Shown: positions 30,602 through 43,668 of the stretch, piece by piece
Position numbering within the stretch: position 1 is the first letter of the stretch
How the letters are laid out: the number at the start of each line of letters is the position of its first letter
Source: Amyelois transitella
Lineage: Eukaryota; Arthropoda; Insecta; Lepidoptera; Pyralidae
Assembly (NCBI RefSeq): GCF_032362555.1
Contig: NC_083534.1
Location: 1,578,001 to 1,642,000, forward strand
Length of the DNA stretch: 64,000 bases
Reading direction: 5' to 3'
Program-made: the position numbers and the translations under genes
Notes under the pieces: model-generated
Database searches by the model: none
The model's input: the letters and a program-made list of their open reading frames with translations, nothing else
Told to the model about the DNA's origin: nothing

Positions 30602-33600
30602 CTAGAAATAAGAAAAATTACTGTAATTTTCATTATAAATAATATTTCAAGGAATAAGGTTGTTTGTTAATTGTTAGTTCTAAACCTTCACCATAAGGGT
30701 TAGTAGGTAATACAATTTCCATCTGCCATTAGTCGGAAAGGGCTTACTTAATGGATTTTCTAAAAATAAAAAAAAAAATATCACATAATTGGACTATCCA
30801 TGTGAATTTAATTCTCATCCGATCACAAGAGATATATCTAGTTTGACAAATTTCATTGACATACAATGTAATCTTTGATTAAAAAACTAACGCGAAACGA
30901 ATAAAAATTTTGCTGAGTTCATGGTTTAAAAGTGGCCTGGCTTGGTTAGTGTTCACTCTTCTACCGCTTCCAAAGCTCACGTGAAGAAGAAACGGCGGAA
31001 CAAACTACACTATATTTTCACCGGACATAAATTTACAAATAGACCTTTATTGACTAAATTAAAAAAAAATGTAAATAAGTATAAAAGTCATGATGTCAAT
31101 ACGAATATTATGTTGTCAAATAGAATAATGAATTGTAGAATACGAGTTACTGCGTGGCAAGGAAAAATAAAATATCGATGATAGCACAAAATAATATATA
31201 TTTTTAACTAGCTTTCCGCCCGCGGCTTCGCCCACGTGTAATTCGGTTATATATAGCGTTTTTTAATGATCTCGACAGGGCTTTTTCTTCCACAGGCTGA
31301 AATCTTGTTACAACTGGAATTAAATATAGCCTGTGTTACTCAGGGATGATGTAGCTTTCTAATGGTGAATGTTTGAAATCGATTCAGTAGTTTCGGAGTT
31401 TATCGATTACATGTGTAAACAAACAAACATATAAAAAAATAGATTGTTCCTCTTTATAATATTAGTATACATACAAATCTATATAGAAAAAGTAAAGCGA
31501 GACAAAATCATCGTCTCAAAAGAAAAAAAAACAGGATTTATAGGACGAAGAGGCCTTACAGGATTTCCTTCTGTTTAAGTATTTGCGTCTGATAGTCATC
31601 ATCCCATGTGAATGAGCTGATGATGGAAGGTATAACTCCTCAACGGTTAGGAGTTGAAAAAAATTCTTACGAAGTTATACGTACATGTGAGGCTATTAGG
31701 TTGACCTGATAATAAAAAGTAAATCTCATTAACGTTAAGAATTTAGGTGAAAATGGATGCGGACAAATTTCGTCTCTTCACTTGTTTCCTTTTAGCTGTT
31801 TGTATGGGTAGTGTTAACACAAAATAGGGATTTAAAGGCGTGATGTTATTAATGTTATGCATGTATGTACATAATTATGTATGTTATTATGTATGTTAAA
31901 GAGACGACTGAAAGTTGTCATACAAAGTCTTTTTTTTTAAGGATGGGAAATCATCAAATGACCTCTCCCGCTCTGGGTGGAACGGAAGGGAGTGTCAGAC
32001 TTTTACTGACTAAAACCCACCTCGTTCCTTCAGTTGCCCTTTGCGTTCCGGGGCCACGGTATCTCGTTAGAACTTTCCCGCAGCCCCGGCTCAGTTTATC
32101 CCGTTTCCCCCCCTTGGGGGTTGACATTTCAAAAATCCCTTCTTAGTGCTCACTTATGTTACTAAAGGAACCTCTGTTCAAAATCTCAGACTCCTATACC
32201 GAGCGGTTTCGGCTGTGCGTTAATAAATCAGTCACCCAATCGCACCCCCTAAATCACGATTGGAGGGTAGTTTGAAAAACTTATAATGCCAAACATATTT
32301 ACTTGCCTATGTACGTGTTCATGCCAAGTTTCAAGTTTATAAACTCAAGGAATAAGATTTTTCATAGAAACGTTTTTACCCCTTTTCCCCCCCTTGGGGG
32401 TTGAATTTCCAAAAATCCTTTCTTAGTGCTCCCCTACATATCCCAAGGAACCTACATTCCAAATTTCAGCTGTCTACGACCAGTAGTTTCGACTGTGCGT
32501 TGTCTGTCAGTCAGTCACTCAGTAACGGAAGAGTTTTATATATATAGATTAAAATCAATATTTACAAATGTAATCATAATTTACGAATTATCATAATTAC
32601 ATAATTATTTTTCGTTTATCAGTATTTACAGTAAGGCGGGTTGGTGTCAGATGAGCAGTCTATTTATAAGAGAGATTAAGATTTAAACGTTATTTATTTA
32701 TATATTCTTTATTGTAACATTTACAATTTGTAAAGTACAATAGGCGGACTTAATGCTAATACGAGTAGCATGTAGCATTAAACGCTAACAATTTGTTCAT
32801 ATCAATTAAATCAACACATTCTCTGAACCATGTCTCATCATGTCCGGATATAACGAAGATCTAGATTTAGATTTTAGGAGAAGATTTTATAAATTTTACA
32901 TTCACCACATCTTTGTTTCTTACGAGGTAGACAGAGACAGATGGTCGTAAGCCAGCGAGACGTGGCAACTGCTAGACCACGCCAAGCAGGACCTGCTTGT
33001 CACGAAATGAACATGCTGCGCTGGATATGTGGAGTTTCGCGGTGGGCTAGCGTAAAGAACTTCGTATCCACCTTCATGTCCGTGAAATAGCAGACAAAAT
33101 AGATAAAAGAGCCGTCTACGCTGGTGAAACTCTTGTGGAAACCTGCAGACTATCTAGGGAACAAATTCCTCGCAACCGCACCCACGTAGAATGGGTAGGA
33201 CGAAGAAATACTGGCTTGGCTTAAATGGACTGCAGACTACAAAAACCGGTCTATGTTGAAAGAGCAAAGTCGGAAGGCGGATCCCGGGGCCCTGAAAAAT
33301 TGCTGTGGACGGTGCGACTGGGATAGTGAAACGACGCAAAGATGAGAGAGGTACAAACAGCGACTTTGTTTTATACTATGAAGAACTGATGTTTTAGAAG
33401 TTCAAAATTCTTATAAGATAATATTGCATTGTGTGGTTTCTGTACTTTTAAATACCCATTTCACTTTTTTCGTTAAGTGATCATATGAACTTTCCGTTAG
33501 TGATCATATGATACGTTAGGTTTAAGCAAGTATGACCTGCTCAACCTCAAGACGGGAGTCGCATTATAGGCACAAGCAGATCACAGGGTTCTCTCCAAAA

Positions 33601-33688
33601 AAATCGAGCACGCAACTAGGAGTAACTCCTGAAGAATGCTTAGGTCAGTTCGGCTCAAGCAGAATATTTTAATTCAATCAATGAAATC
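30602..33688. other. 3.1-kb spacer E5-E6, transposon remains
   Basis: LINE 3' end at about 30955-31055 (GGCGGAACAAACTACACTAT); reverse Helitron-like element at 31206-31470 (CTAGCTTTCCGCCCGCGGCT); Helitron-type body with CCCCCTTGGGGGTTGA at about 32100-32545; LINE tail at 32690-32850; decayed retrotransposon C-terminal codons at about 32990-33350 (ATGAACATGCTGCGCTGGAT). No gene seen. Confidence 0.6.
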
Positions 33689-34887
33689 CTAACTTCCTAT
33701 GTCATGTAATCTCAAATGATCTTTCAAATTCTTCCTCCTTAGAAATGCCATTCCGCACACGTCACACTTGTGATTCTTTTCGCCTGTGTGTATGACCATG
33801 TGTCGTTTCAAAGTCTCCTTATTACAGAACCTCACATGACACACATCGCACTGTTGATTCCTCTCTTGCAAATGCACCGATCTTATATGACATATCAGAT
33901 GGTACTTCAAATTGAACGCCCTTCCGCACGTCTCGCATTTATGAACTCTTGTCGACTGATTATGTACGTCTTGCAAATGAATAGTCCTTTTATAGTTCGA
34001 GTTGAACCGTTCCGGACACATCGGACATCGCCTGGGATATTGTTTCATATGCACACCTCTTATATGCAGCGTTCGCTTGTACGGCGTTGTGAACACTTTG
34101 TTGCATTTATCGCACGGATAATGCCCAGTCTCGTGTACCTCCAGATGCTTCTTCAACAGTCTCAAAGTCATAAAACCTGATCCGCAAATTTCGCAGCTGT
34201 AATTGTTGAAATGCACACTCATGTGAATCACCAAAATCCTAACTTTTATGAAGACCTGATCGCATATAACGCACTGATACGATTCGCCGCTATCGATTTT
34301 GAAAGGTATTATGTTGTCTTTTAAATCAGGATCTATTAGTTTGTCGTGGTCTTTCAAATGGTATTTCAGTTCTGCTAAGCTGTTTGGTTTGGTCGCGCAG
34401 ATTTTGCATTCCATTTCGCTCACGTCTACTTTCAGGATGTTTTCCCTTCTGTTATTGACTAGGCGTTTGAGTGAGGCAAAAGTGTGATGTTCTTTCATGT
34501 GTTGTCTTAAAACGCTAGTCTCCAGAAAAGGTTGGGAACAAATGAAGCACTTAAACTTATTGTTTCCGTACACAAAAGGATAGACTGTGGAAAACTCGAA
34601 TATTGTTAAAACATTTTGTTTTATATCAGCTGTTTTTTGGACTTCTTTAGGTTTTATGGTAATAGGTGTGGGCGGTTCTAATGGACCGTCTGTTTCTGGG
34701 TTTGATATAGGCAGGGGCGAAGGACTCCTCGATGGAGTAAAGCTATATGGCTTGGCTTCCATTTTGCTTTGCCTCATCTTTCGTAGTTTTCCGAAGTCCA
34801 CCGTTCCCAAGGGTTTAGAGAGACTGCGGTCGTAGGACACTTGGAATAATGGCACTATCCGTGGTGTTGGTTCATCCTTGTCGCTTC
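33689..34887 (-). CDS. Array exon E6: nine-finger C2H2 terminal exon
   Basis: Acceptor TATTTTCTAG|GA, phase 1; 398 residues. Lead of about 110 residues, proline-rich in the middle (PSRSPSPLPISNPETDGPLE), then NVLTIFEFSTVYPF. Nine fingers from CFIC to CDVCGMAFLRRKNLKDH; it ends HDIGS, so finger 10 present in E5 is missing. TGEKN linker before finger 9. An ATTAAA lies 16 nt after the stop (33668-33673). Confidence 0.92.
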
Positions 34888-35460
34888 CTAGAAAATAAAA
34901 AATGCATATACTTGTATATGTTCTTCGTGCTGGTAAACTTTGTGCATCAACATGTCATAGGTGCATTTGCTTTGATCGCTTGCATTTATTGTTTTGTTTT
35001 TCATATTTTCTATAAAAGTAAGTAGGTACATTTTGTTTTCATTTTGATATTTCTACATCTTTCTTATGTATAAAATATTCGCTTATATAATAAGTTCTAA
35101 AATATTTACAATATTTACATCGTAACTCAAATTCAACAAAAATATTTTGGCAGATAAAGTAACCAGAAAAATTGTTCATCGGAACAATGGGAAGAAATGA
35201 TTAAGTCTCTTATATGGAACATTATAAAAAAATCGTCTTGAAAAAGAAGTACTATAGAGTACTTTAGTTAATATGTTTATTTAAAGTAAACAAACCCTTT
35301 CAACCTTAAATTCAAGTTAAAAGAAATTAAAAGAAAGACTGGTAAGGGGCAGATATTTTTAATCGATCCAAATTTCATGGGTAGTGAATAAATAAATAAC
35401 AAACTTAGCACTTTTTCTTACTTAAGACACTTTATAAATGAAATATTCATGTCACAGACA
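34888..35460. other. Spacer E6-E7
   Basis: AT-rich; no gene or recognised repeat. An AATAAA on the reverse strand near 35275-35280 may end E7 transcripts. Confidence 0.5.
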
Positions 35461-36620
35461 TCATGAAATTTTCTGCATGTCCAAATCTGGATGATGTATT
35501 TTTATATGCTTTTTCAAACTACAATTCTGCACAAACGACATCCCGCAAGCTGCACAAATAAATCTTTTGTCGTGATCATGAATTCTGGTGTGCAAAGTCA
35601 ACGTATATTTCCTAGCGTAAGCTTTTTTGCAAACGTCACATTTATACTTCCTCTCCCCTCCGTGTTTTACCATATGTTCCTTCAACTCTGACTTCGAATA
35701 GAACTTCCACTCGCACGAGTCACAAGCATGTCTCTTTTCTTTCAAATGCACTGTTCTTATATGAACACCGAGTTTCCCGCTCAAAAAGAATATTTTTGGA
35801 CACATGCTACATTTAAATTCTTTCAATTTCATCCCGTGTATATTCGATATGTGTTTGTTCCTTTGGAAGTAATTTTTGAAGGCCTCAGGGCAGTGAGGGC
35901 ACCTATGCCTTTTAGCACGCATGTGAACAACAGCAAAATGCTCGTTCTTTGCGTTCATAGACTTGAATACCTTATCACAGCGTTCACACTGAAATGAGCC
36001 AGTTTCATGAGAATAAGAGTGTGTCCTTAATCTCTCTGGCGTCATAAATCCATTGCCGCACTGTTCACATATAAAGTTTTGAAAGTGTATGTTCATATGT
36101 TGATTGAGAGTTTTGAATTCATCGTATTTTTCGTCACAAATAGCGCATTTAAAATCGTTTTTAGTCACTTTGAATGGTAAAACACCATCGCTGTACTTGA
36201 GATCTACAACATTGTGATTATCAGATAAATGTGCCTTTAATTCTTCAAAGTCTTTGATAATTTTATTGCAAAGCTTGCAACCTACATTAGTTATGTCAAT
36301 TTTGATTAATTCGTTGGGTTTTAATTTCGATATAGAATACTTTATTTGCGAGAAACTTAAATTACTGTGTTCTATTGCGTGGTGTTCTCTCAAATCAGCA
36401 GGATCCGAATAATTCTGTTCGCAATACATGCATAAGTACAAATTCTTCATCCATCTAAAAGGGCATATTCTAGAATATTCTATAAGAGCAACCGCACACA
36501 ATTTCCGTGACTTTATTTCATCGTTCATTCGTTTGCGGTCTTCTAAACTTTCAATCTTGCTTTCATTTGCTTGTAAATCTTCATTTATAAGAGTGTCATC
36601 CTCGAACGAAGCATCATCAC
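35461..36620 (-). CDS. Array exon E7: ten-finger C2H2 terminal exon
   Basis: Acceptor CTCATTTTAG|GT, phase 1 ([G]GT = G); 385 residues. Acidic lead DDASFEDDTLINEDLQANES, then a charged helix and CAVALIEYSRICPFRW. First finger near residue 64 (CMYC), ten fingers, GGERK linker before finger 9 (CDVCKKAYARKYTLTLH), finger 10 CAACGMSFVQNCSLKKH. The last two fingers match those of gene B, E9 and E11 closely. Confidence 0.93.
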
Positions 36621-37870
36621 CTAAAATGAGAAAATATACGTGCATGAGCATTGATTCCAATTTCACATACAATACAAGTGACAAAAAATTTACTCAATTA
36701 AATATTTTTTAGTACATGCTCGCGTTAGTCAAAGCTCATCCACGTTTTATTTTCGCCATATATTGTGAGTCTTAAATAAACCTAAGCTTAGCTACAAATA
36801 AATTTCTCATTTTCTAGTTTTATAAGTACGAAACAGACTCAATGACACTAAATTTCACCATTAAAATTAGGATTTTTTTTTATCATTTAATATACCTAAA
36901 TGTTACAAACGTGTGATAAAAAGTTAATATAAATAAAGACTTTTAGCACACCCTTACGGTCTCCTGTTCATCCTTTAACACATCAAACCATTTTTTATTA
37001 CTTTTTAATTTACACTGGATTATTTATCTGTTTGCTATTTTCGAAGACAGATATATAAGAGAATGCTATTTAGCATTAAATCCACCTATTGTTCCTCTGA
37101 GGCTCAATAAAGTTTTAAATAAATAAATAAAATAAATTTATTTCACATAACATGATCCATATCAGTTTCAAAGGCATTATCTAATTTAATTGGACAAATC
37201 AACAAGTTTAAGACTTGTCAAACAAATAATTTATTACTTAATGCTTTCGATGCGTACAATAGATTACCTACCTGAATTCAGTTTTTGTTAAAACATCCGA
37301 CTTAAAAAAGCGTAATTCACAGGTTTAATAAAGTTTCTTATACGTTCATATGAATAAACTACTATCTGATAACAACCTATCTTTGTTCTCCTCTATACTT
37401 GTTAAAAAACACAAATGTCACTCAGAACAGTAAAGAAAGACAAACATTGCTGGAATTTCGTGCTGCATTCAAATGTCGTGATTTTAAATGAAGATTCGGG
37501 AAGAACATTTAAAAACAAATGACACATGTATCTTCGAAGTTTTATTTATTTCAACTGTACAAAACGAACTAGCCGCCAATATCAGTTGTAATTACTAGTA
37601 AAAATTTATTAAAAGTAACTTGTATTCGATATAAAAACAAAACAGTAAAAAAAGACTAAGACTAAAAAGAAGTGAAAAAGAACGAACAATTGTATACTTC
37701 TTTAGATTTCCCTGTCGTGGGCTTAATGGAAGTTAGAAATTTCTCTAGAAATACTACGGAATTTCTTTTTAGTTAAAGTTCTATTTTTACATTTTCCTCG
37801 ATGTACATAAATATATTAATAAATAAATAGTATGATTTGATGAAATTAACAAATCCGCTTCCCGATCCCT
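36621..37870. other. Spacer E7-E8
   Basis: AT-rich. One reverse LINE tail at about 37040-37130 (GGCTCAATAAAGTTTTAAAT). No gene seen. Confidence 0.5.
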
Positions 37871-39216
37871 CTAATCTAGATCTACATCCTTATGATGTGT
37901 CTTTACATGACCTTTTAGACTACACTTTTGCACAAAAGTCCTATCGCAATAACTGCAAGCAAAACGCCTTTCATTATTATGTATACGCAAATGCTCCCTC
38001 AACGTATTTCTTCTGGCATAAGCCTTACCACAGACGTTGCACTCAAAAGATTTTTCGCCGGTGTGAACTATCATATGTCTCTTCAAAGCCTGTTTGTTGT
38101 GATGTTTATAATTGCACAGGTCGCACATGTAGCAATTTGTTTTCAAATGGGTCGTCTTCTCGTGGAGTTTCCAGTAAGAGGTCGTGAGGAAAACCTTCGG
38201 GCAGAAACCGCATTTGTACACCGGAACATCTGCGTTGTGTACGTTTTTCATGTGCTTCAATTTCTGGTCGTAACCTAGGAAACTCTCGCGACAGATTTGG
38301 CAGACATTCCTTCTATTTCTGGCGTGAACAGATCTGTGGTGTTCATCTCTTCCAGTCCTGTTTTTGTACACCTTACCGCACTTGGTGCATGGAAATGATC
38401 CAGACTCGTGGGACTTCATGTGATGCTTTAGATTAGATGCAGTTATAAAGCCTGTACCGCATTGGTCGCAAAAAAAATTCATGTAGTGCTCTTTGGTGTG
38501 ACTTATCAAATGTTTGTACTTCACAAATTTCTCACCGCAATGTACACAATCGTAATTGTTTTTGTTTATCCTAAATAGAACCATTCGATCGTCTTCGAGG
38601 GCATCTACATGGTTATGTTCTTCAGCCAAGTGTTGTTTCAATTCACTAAAGTTTTCCTTTATATCACCACATATTTTGCATCCAAACTCTCTAACGTTGA
38701 CTTTTACAAATTGTTTTATAGATCCGGCAGTCTTGCTGACAAGTTTATGAATTTCACCCTCGCTAAGAGAGTCATGCTGTTTAAAATGTTTCTCTACTTG
38801 AGCTACGTCTAAAAATCCTGCTTTGCAATACAGACATTCAAACAAACCGCGATAGAATCTAAATGGACATAATGTTGTATATTTACATATAATCGTGCGG
38901 CACATTTTAATTCTTTTAATTTTTTCAGATACAGTCGGTTTTGTTAACTGTACAACATTTATCTTTACTTTCTCTAAATTCTTCTCTATGTTTGCAAGAG
39001 GTCCTGATTTTTTAGAACTAACCACTTTTTTAATAGTTACTGCATTTGGGCGCAATAAAGAAAACTTGTCTTGTTTTTGTAAAAGTACCGTCTTAATTGT
39101 GGTCAATTTCAGTGAATCTTTTGCCCCCGCCATCGTATTTGCATTTTTCAGGGGTACCTTTCTAACAGTTACTGATTTTGGCAGATTTAAATGTATAATC
39201 TTGTCCGGTGGATCAC
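37871..39216 (-). CDS. Array exon E8: ten-finger C2H2 terminal exon, long basic lead
   Basis: Acceptor CTATTTTTAG|GT, phase 1; 447 residues. The lead of about 125 residues is lysine-rich (VTVRKVPLKNANTMAGAKDS, AVTIKKVVSSKKSG) and precedes CRTIICKYTTLCPF. First finger near residue 128; ten fingers, TGEKS linker before finger 9 (CNVCGKAYARRNTLREH), finger 10 CSYCDRTFVQKCSLKGH. The lead could carry a nuclear localisation signal. Confidence 0.93.
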
Positions 39217-39402
39217 CTAAAAATAGAAAAATAAATGTCATCATTTTATGTTAAGTGTTGAAAAGTGTGGAGCAAGATTAGTGAAGAAGTGTTTTTATAT
39301 AGTAAATGATTAATTTGACCAATTCATAAAATAGGTCCAAACCCACACGGCTCACTTAAGCAGGTGGCTACATAGGAGTAGCATTTTTTCATCATAGATT
39401 AC

Positions 39403-39985
39403 GTAACGTAACGTAGCTTCGTCCGCGTGATGATTTAAAATCCTGTTAATTTCAATTCCCACTTTCCGCGGGATTTTCGAAGAAATCTCTCTTAGTGTTC
39501 ACCTACAGTCTTCAGAGAAACTATATTCCAAATTTCAAAAATATTCAAGTAATATCGTTATCAGTAGCTTAATACCGGAAGAGTTTTATCTAAATTGGTG
39601 ATTGGTTTGATTGCATTTTACCTTTATTAATATGCCTACTGTTTAACAAGATGAGTTTTATTTGCATGGAAATTTGGTGGAAATTTGAAATCAAATTTCC
39701 TCGCAGAAGCTACATATTTAATATGTATGGTATCAGAGTGTCTTAGAATATTCATATTTATAGTTCATACAACTTCATTTAATTCCCATGGATGTCATAA
39801 AAGGTGACTAAGGGATAGGCTTATAAACTTGGGATTCTTCTTTCAGGCGACGGGTTAGCAACCTGTCACTATTTGAATCTCAATTCTATCATAAAGCCAA
39901 ACAGCTGACCGTGGCCTATCAGTCTTGAGACTGTTGCCTTTGTCTATCGCGAGAGATATAGACGTGATTATATGTATGTTCATAT
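39403..39985. repeat. Helitron-like scraps and a RepA copy in the E8-E9 gap
   Basis: Degenerate GTAGCTTCGTCCGCGTGATG piece at about 39403-39600; forward RepA at 39785-39985 (CATGGATGTCATAAAAGGTG to TAGACGTGATTATATGTATG). The remainder of the gap holds nothing recognisable. Confidence 0.65.
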
Positions 39986-40382
39986 AAAACTCTCACAAAA
40001 GTCAATACTTCAGGCATCACATCTATTTATCTTGATGCCGAAATACGTAAAATGACGAGCTGTCAACTAAACCATAAAAATCCCCTTAAGTTACGTAGAG
40101 TCACGAGCCACACAAGGTGCATTATATACATGAAAGTAAAGAATAATTATCTTATCAGTTATAAAATTTATTGGATTTAGGTATAACTTACTGGTAAATA
40201 ATTGAATTATATCAATAAGAATAGATTCAATGAACGTTAATAATTTTTTTACTGATACTTTGATACCAGACACTTCTTTAAGAAAAAAAAATCTTATGCC
40301 TAAATACATCTACTACTCATGTTAAAAGTTTCACAGGACGTACGAGTAGCTTCAAATGACTTTTGAATAATTACTAACAGTT

Positions 40383-41500
40383 TTATATCACTTCTTCCTT
40401 CAATTGAGTCGGAAGGTGCTTCTTCAAATGCTGTTTCAGACTGCAATTCTGTACGAATGCCTGACCACAAAACGCACAAACAAATCTCCTATCATTATTA
40501 TGTATTCGCATATGCTCTTTCAGCGTTCTAGGCCTGGCGTAACATTTCTTGCACACTTGACATTCATACTTCTTCTCCCCTCCATGGGAAATCATGTGAT
40601 TATCAAGCTGATGTTGAAAATAAAATTTCGCCTCACAAATTTCGCACGCAAACCTTTTTTGATTTAAATGTACAACTTTTTTGTGCATTATCAGATTACC
40701 ACTGATTAGGAAAACTTTCGGACATAGATCACAACTGAACTCTTTTATCTTCAATCCGTGTACTGTGTTTATGTGCTGTTTCTTTTTATAAAAACTGTGG
40801 AACGTCTCGTGGCAGTGTGGGCATCGGTTGATTTTGATCTTCTTGTGGACAACTGAAACGTGATGTTTCCGAGCTGTGGTGCTCGTAAACAGTTTTTCAC
40901 AAGTGTTGCAGGGATACGATTTAGCGGCGTGTGATGCAACATGATTCTTTAAACGATTGACCGACACAAATCCACTGCCACACTCTTCACAAATGAAATT
41001 CTTGTAGTGAACATTCAAATGTTCGCTCAGTTTTTTCAATTCAACGTAAGTATTGTCACATTTCACGCAACCGAATTCATCATTAGACAACCTGAATGGT
41101 AGAATACCATCATTTTTTACATCTATATTCTTTTCATGTTTATTCACAAGATGTGCTTTCAAATCGTCTAAATTGTCAATGATATCATCACAGAGTTTAC
41201 AATTAACATCAGATGCGTCAACTTTTATAAGATCGTAACTCTGTAACCTAATTGAAGCTTCGTGTAATTTGTCTGCACCTAAATTGTTATGATTATCTTT
41301 GATGTGTTTTCTAAATTTTTCGAGATCAGCGTTTTCGTGATTGCAATAGAAACACATATAGCGGCCTTTGGACCACTTAAAAGGGTAAATATTAGAGTAC
41401 TGTAGAAGAACTAGAGCGGTCTTACGTCCATTTTTTCTCAAATTTAAATATCTATCTGTTTCTTCGTCTCTCTTGCCTTTGTTATCGGTCTTGTTGCCAC
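40383..41500 (-). CDS. Array exon E9: ten-finger C2H2 terminal exon
   Basis: Acceptor TCGTTTTTAG|GT, phase 1; 371 residues. Lead GNKTDNKGKRDEETDRYLNL, with no methionine before the fingers, then KTALVLLQYSNIYPFKW. Ten fingers from CFYC to CAFCGQAFVQNCSLKQH; GGEKK linker before finger 9 (CQVCKKCYARPRTLKEH). TATAAA overlaps the stop. Confidence 0.93.
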
Positions 41501-42199
41501 CTAAAAACGAGAAAATAATTTATATTTCATTTTGCATAAAATCTATGGAGTTCATGGTCTTAAATGATCATTTAGCACATTTTTAAGAAGCAACAGAAGT
41601 TGATGTTCTGAAGTGATTTGGTCATTTGTTTCAGTTCGTAAAGTAGTGCCTTAAGCTCCCGCGTAGGTTCATGTCTTCTTTGGCTTATCGAGCAATAAGT
41701 ACACGTTGTAAACTAACCAAAATAAAGGCCGTAGGTTATTTACCTACTGATAAAAAGTTTGGGTTAAATTCGCCGAATTGTTGTTGATTCAATATATGAC
41801 TTTTCCTTCATTTGAAATTCCTACGTCAGAATAGTCTCTTGAAAAGGCTAGTAAATAAATACATTTATTTCTGATAAACTCTTTATTACTATTAAGATGC
41901 AGATGATAATGTATCTGCTATAAATATAACAGTAACAGCGAAATCAATCGTAGACTCAAATAATGATTCGGTTAGTAAAAAGAAAGCACCAATTTTATTA
42001 GGGTATTAAAGGTTCAATGATTTTAAGCATTAAACGCTTCTAATCATTAGTACACCAAATGGCAACACTTGAAATGCGGTATTGTCATTAATAGATTTGA
42101 TATTGAACTTTTAATAATACAAGAATATCAATATATTAAGAATTTGTAAGTATTGCTGAGATTAGAACTCGTAGTAAACAGGGTTACACTAGCAACATG

Positions 42200-42555
42200 T
42201 TACTATTTGAATCTCATAGCCTTATAAATAACTGAACGTGGCCTTTCAGTCTTTTTGACATTGTAGGCCCTGTCTACCCCGTAAGGAATAAAGATGTGGT
42301 TGTAAATATGTGCCCTGTGGTTCCCGGCACCAGTACAAAAAAGAATAAGACCACTCCATCTCTTTCCTATGGATGTCGTAAAAGGCGACTTACAAACTTG
42401 GGATTCTTTTTTTTAGGCGATGGGCTAGCAACCTGTCACTATTTGAATCTCAATTCTATCATTAAGCCAAATAGCTGAGTGTAGCTTATCAGACTTTTCA
42501 AGGCTGTTGGCTCTGTCTACCCCACAAGGGATATAGACGTGACCATATGTTTGTA
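42200..42555 (+). repeat. RepA fragment followed by full RepA copy
   Basis: The full copy runs from GTGGTTCCCGGCACCAGTAC (42317) to CCCCACAAGGGATATAGACG and a (TATG) tail, ending about 20 bp beyond the E10 stop. So E10's 3' end is RepA sequence. Confidence 0.82.
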
Positions 42556-42577
42556 TGTAAATATGTATATAACTACG

Positions 42578-43668
42578 CTATTTCGCAACTTTCACAAGCG
42601 TCGGATGATGAGATTTGATGTGTAGTCTCAAACTGACACTCTGTATAAACGCCTGCCCGCACACGGAACACACATATCTCTTATCATTAGTATGTATTCG
42701 TATGTGCTCCTTCAACGTCGTCATTCTCGCATACGACTTCTTGCAATAGTCACACTGGTACTTCCTCTCGCCACCGTGTCTTATAGTGTGCCTCTTCAAT
42801 TCCGTACTCGTGAAGAATCTCATGCCGCATTCAGAACAAACCAGGTTGCGTTCTTTGATGTGTACGCAACGTATGTGCCTAGTGCGCGAACTGCGCTCGT
42901 CAAAGACCATCGGACAAGAGGGGCAGGGAAACTTGGTGGTCACACAGTGAACCAAGCTCATATGCTGCTGCCTGGCCTTGGATGTCTTGAATCTCTCACC
43001 ACACGTCGGGCACCTATGGCGCTGATTAAACCTATGGACCGACGTCACGTGTGCGTAAAGCAGATATTGAGATGAATAGACTTCCTTGCAAAGTTTGCAC
43101 GGGAAGTCCCTCTTCTGATGTGTCGTTCGTATATGATGCAACAGCCTTTGGGTCGTAGCGAATTGCCTATCGCAATTTGCGCACACCGCTCCGGATTGGT
43201 TATTATGGTCGTTCATATGTCTGACTAGGCTTAAAAACGTTTCGTAGACATTCTGGCATATTTGACAGACGTGACCGCTTCGACTCAGTTTGAAGGGCAA
43301 CACGGTTATGCTGAGACTTTCGTCAATAACCCGATCGTGTTCTTGAGACAAATGAGCCTGAAGATGCTCATAGCTGGCAATGTCAACTACACATATCTTG
43401 CATTTGGCCGCAGTGAAGTCCATCTTTACAGGTGTACAATTGCGCGTGCGCAACTTATTCTTCATATCATAATGCATTGCCAGGTAGTGCGCGCGGAGAT
43501 CTTCAGGCTCTTTATGTTGGACTGGGCAGAAGAAGCACATAAAGGAAGACGTGCAGAGTTTGTATCTGAAAGGGTAGGCCGTGCAACTGTCCAAGATTGT
43601 TGACAAGTTCTTTCTGAACATCATCCGTTTCCTTGATGCCAAACTCTTCGGTTCTCGTGAGTCAGTTC
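42578..43668 (-). CDS. Array exon E10: ten-finger C2H2 terminal exon
   Basis: Acceptor TTTATTTTAG|GA, phase 1; 362 residues. Lead TDSREPKSLASRKRMMFRKN, then STILDSCTAYPFRY. Ten fingers: CFFC, CKIC (after VKMDFTAAK), CQIC, CANC, CKLC, CPTC, CPSC, CSEC, CDYC and CSVC. GGERK linker; finger 10 CSVCGQAFIQSVSLRLH departs slightly from QNCSLK. Closest to E11. A RepA copy begins immediately after the stop and no canonical polyadenylation signal was seen close by. Confidence 0.93.

Noticed and set aside
33770..34180. Long plus-strand open frames antisense to the finger exons (for example here, 53383-53865, 55131-55487 and 60596-61096)
   Set aside because: They are shadows of the repeated Cys/His codon pattern on the other strand, recur at the same positions in many exons, and lack any recognised motif.
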